Position numbers and translations under genes: made by a program. From positions 630,001-694,000 of the forward strand of contig JAIUJO010000091.1 in assembly GCA_023846275.1 (NCBI GenBank): 64,000 nucleotides of DNA. The letters are read 5' to 3'. Positions 62,991-64,000 of this stretch are shown piece after piece. Numbering within the stretch: the stretch's first letter is position 1; every line of letters starts with the position of its first letter. The notes beneath the pieces were generated by a model. The model ran no database searches. It saw only the letters and a list, made by a program, of their open reading frames with translations, and had not been told where the DNA came from. Origin of the DNA: Vanilla planifolia (Eukaryota > Streptophyta > Magnoliopsida > Asparagales > Orchidaceae).

Positions 62991-64000
62991 GCATAAGATT
63001 TTTTTATTAATATTTATTTTGATTCATTGAATTATTTTATTTTATTACCAGGTTAATTATGTTGAATAATTGTAGTTTTATTTTTCTTTTATTTTGTTAT
63101 GAGATTTAGCTCTTTTGGAACAATATTTTTGTGAATAAGAATAGTATATGTTGGACATAAAATGGTTTGTTATCTGAAATCTAATAATTAAAATCAAATA
63201 TTATATATTACAACATTGATCAATTAATTCCAACTAAAATAATATATATGTAAGTGTGTATGTATGTTGTACAAATTGGATTTTAATGATTAAGTTTAGA
63301 AAACTCAAATAAAATAATTAAATAAATAAAAATAGTAAAATAAAATCCTAAAACTTTAAGCTTTAGTAAAGATCTTCTAAACAAATAAGTTATAGATGAA
63401 ATTATGATTCATGTTAAACCTTAATCTTTCGTAACCATAATCCATCGCAACAAATTTTAAGCCATCGATTACACAAGATAGCTTAAACAATAAATTTTGG
63501 TAATAGGTAGAAAGAAAAAATTAAATCTATTCGGAAGAAATTGTCAAAGTTCTATATCATTAGATATAAGTATACTTTGAGCATAATAGATTTAATGAAA
63601 TTTATTAGGTCATTGATAATTTTAAAAAATTGTAAATTTGTGAACAATTTTCTAAATATAGATTAACTCCCTTTAAGTGATGATGAATAGTGGAAGAATT
63701 AAAATTGAAAGATTACAATAAGCATAAATTATGGGGGAACGTTAATCTAGTCTGGCGTACATGTATGGGAGCATATCTTTAATTGTTATACATTTTACTT
63801 TTTTAAATAATTTATGTTTTAATGAATTTTATTAAAAGTTTTGTTATCATCAAGAAAGAGACTGTTTAGTTGAGTTGATCCCTTATCGTGTTGTTTTGTT
63901 TGATCATCATAAACCATAAGTATTACTAATGAATTTTTTTAAATAAAATTTAAATTTTAGATAGTCGATACTTCTATTCAGTGTAAACTTTTAAAGGAAA
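62991..64000. other. AT-rich intergenic DNA to the window end
   Basis: No gene, repeat pair or RNA structure that I can support. Reading frames are short and follow base composition. Confidence 0.4.

Overview
This is a gene-poor stretch of a nuclear plant genome. Three things place it: a fragment of the chloroplast atpB gene at 54843-54998, plant-type LTR retrotransposon remains (Ty1/copia and a chromovirus-like Ty3/gypsy), and a plant-type L1 LINE. The background is strongly AT-rich, and the two LTRs of the gypsy element have diverged so far that they are only recognisable by collinear anchors. That suggests a large genome that keeps old insertions, as many gymnosperms and some early-diverging angiosperms do. 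The lineage is inference; no species can be named. I found no intact protein gene, no tRNA or rRNA gene and no CRISPR array.

Layout. 1-2388 is a (TTC)n polypyrimidine tract. After a bridge of about 20 bp, 2411-10352 is a degenerate (CA)n tract of almost unbroken pyrimidine-purine alternation that contains a 0.65-kb tandem duplication. The long reading frames across these two tracts are repeat artefacts. From 10.4 kb on the sequence is AT-rich and holds: a copia remnant on + (11170-13335; gag with a CCHC knuckle, protease trace, GAG-pre-integrase, integrase start); a hairpin (15360-15446); an L1 LINE on - (21500-24190) split by a dispersed repeat (23470-24030) whose inverted relative is at 17290-17830; a second inverted dispersed repeat pair (27000-27700 and 62320-62990); an extreme AT island (33000-35400); an isolated retrotransposon primer-binding site on - (38077-38088); a gypsy element on - with both LTRs (about 39614-46690); a second AT island (51860-54770) ending in a 121-bp tandem duplication; the atpB fragment; a pair of 1.2-kb direct repeats (55125-56345 and 57070-58270); and a copia remnant on - (about 58991-61020) with two reverse transcriptase segments in tandem.

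The genes do not work together in a pathway: all recognisable coding sequence is broken mobile-element or plastid DNA. The most interesting signals are structural. These are the two adjacent non-B-DNA-prone tracts, the plastid fragment whose amino-acid differences all look like C:G to T:A changes, the duplicated reverse transcriptase, and several unclassified repeat families. I did not find a new functional system.
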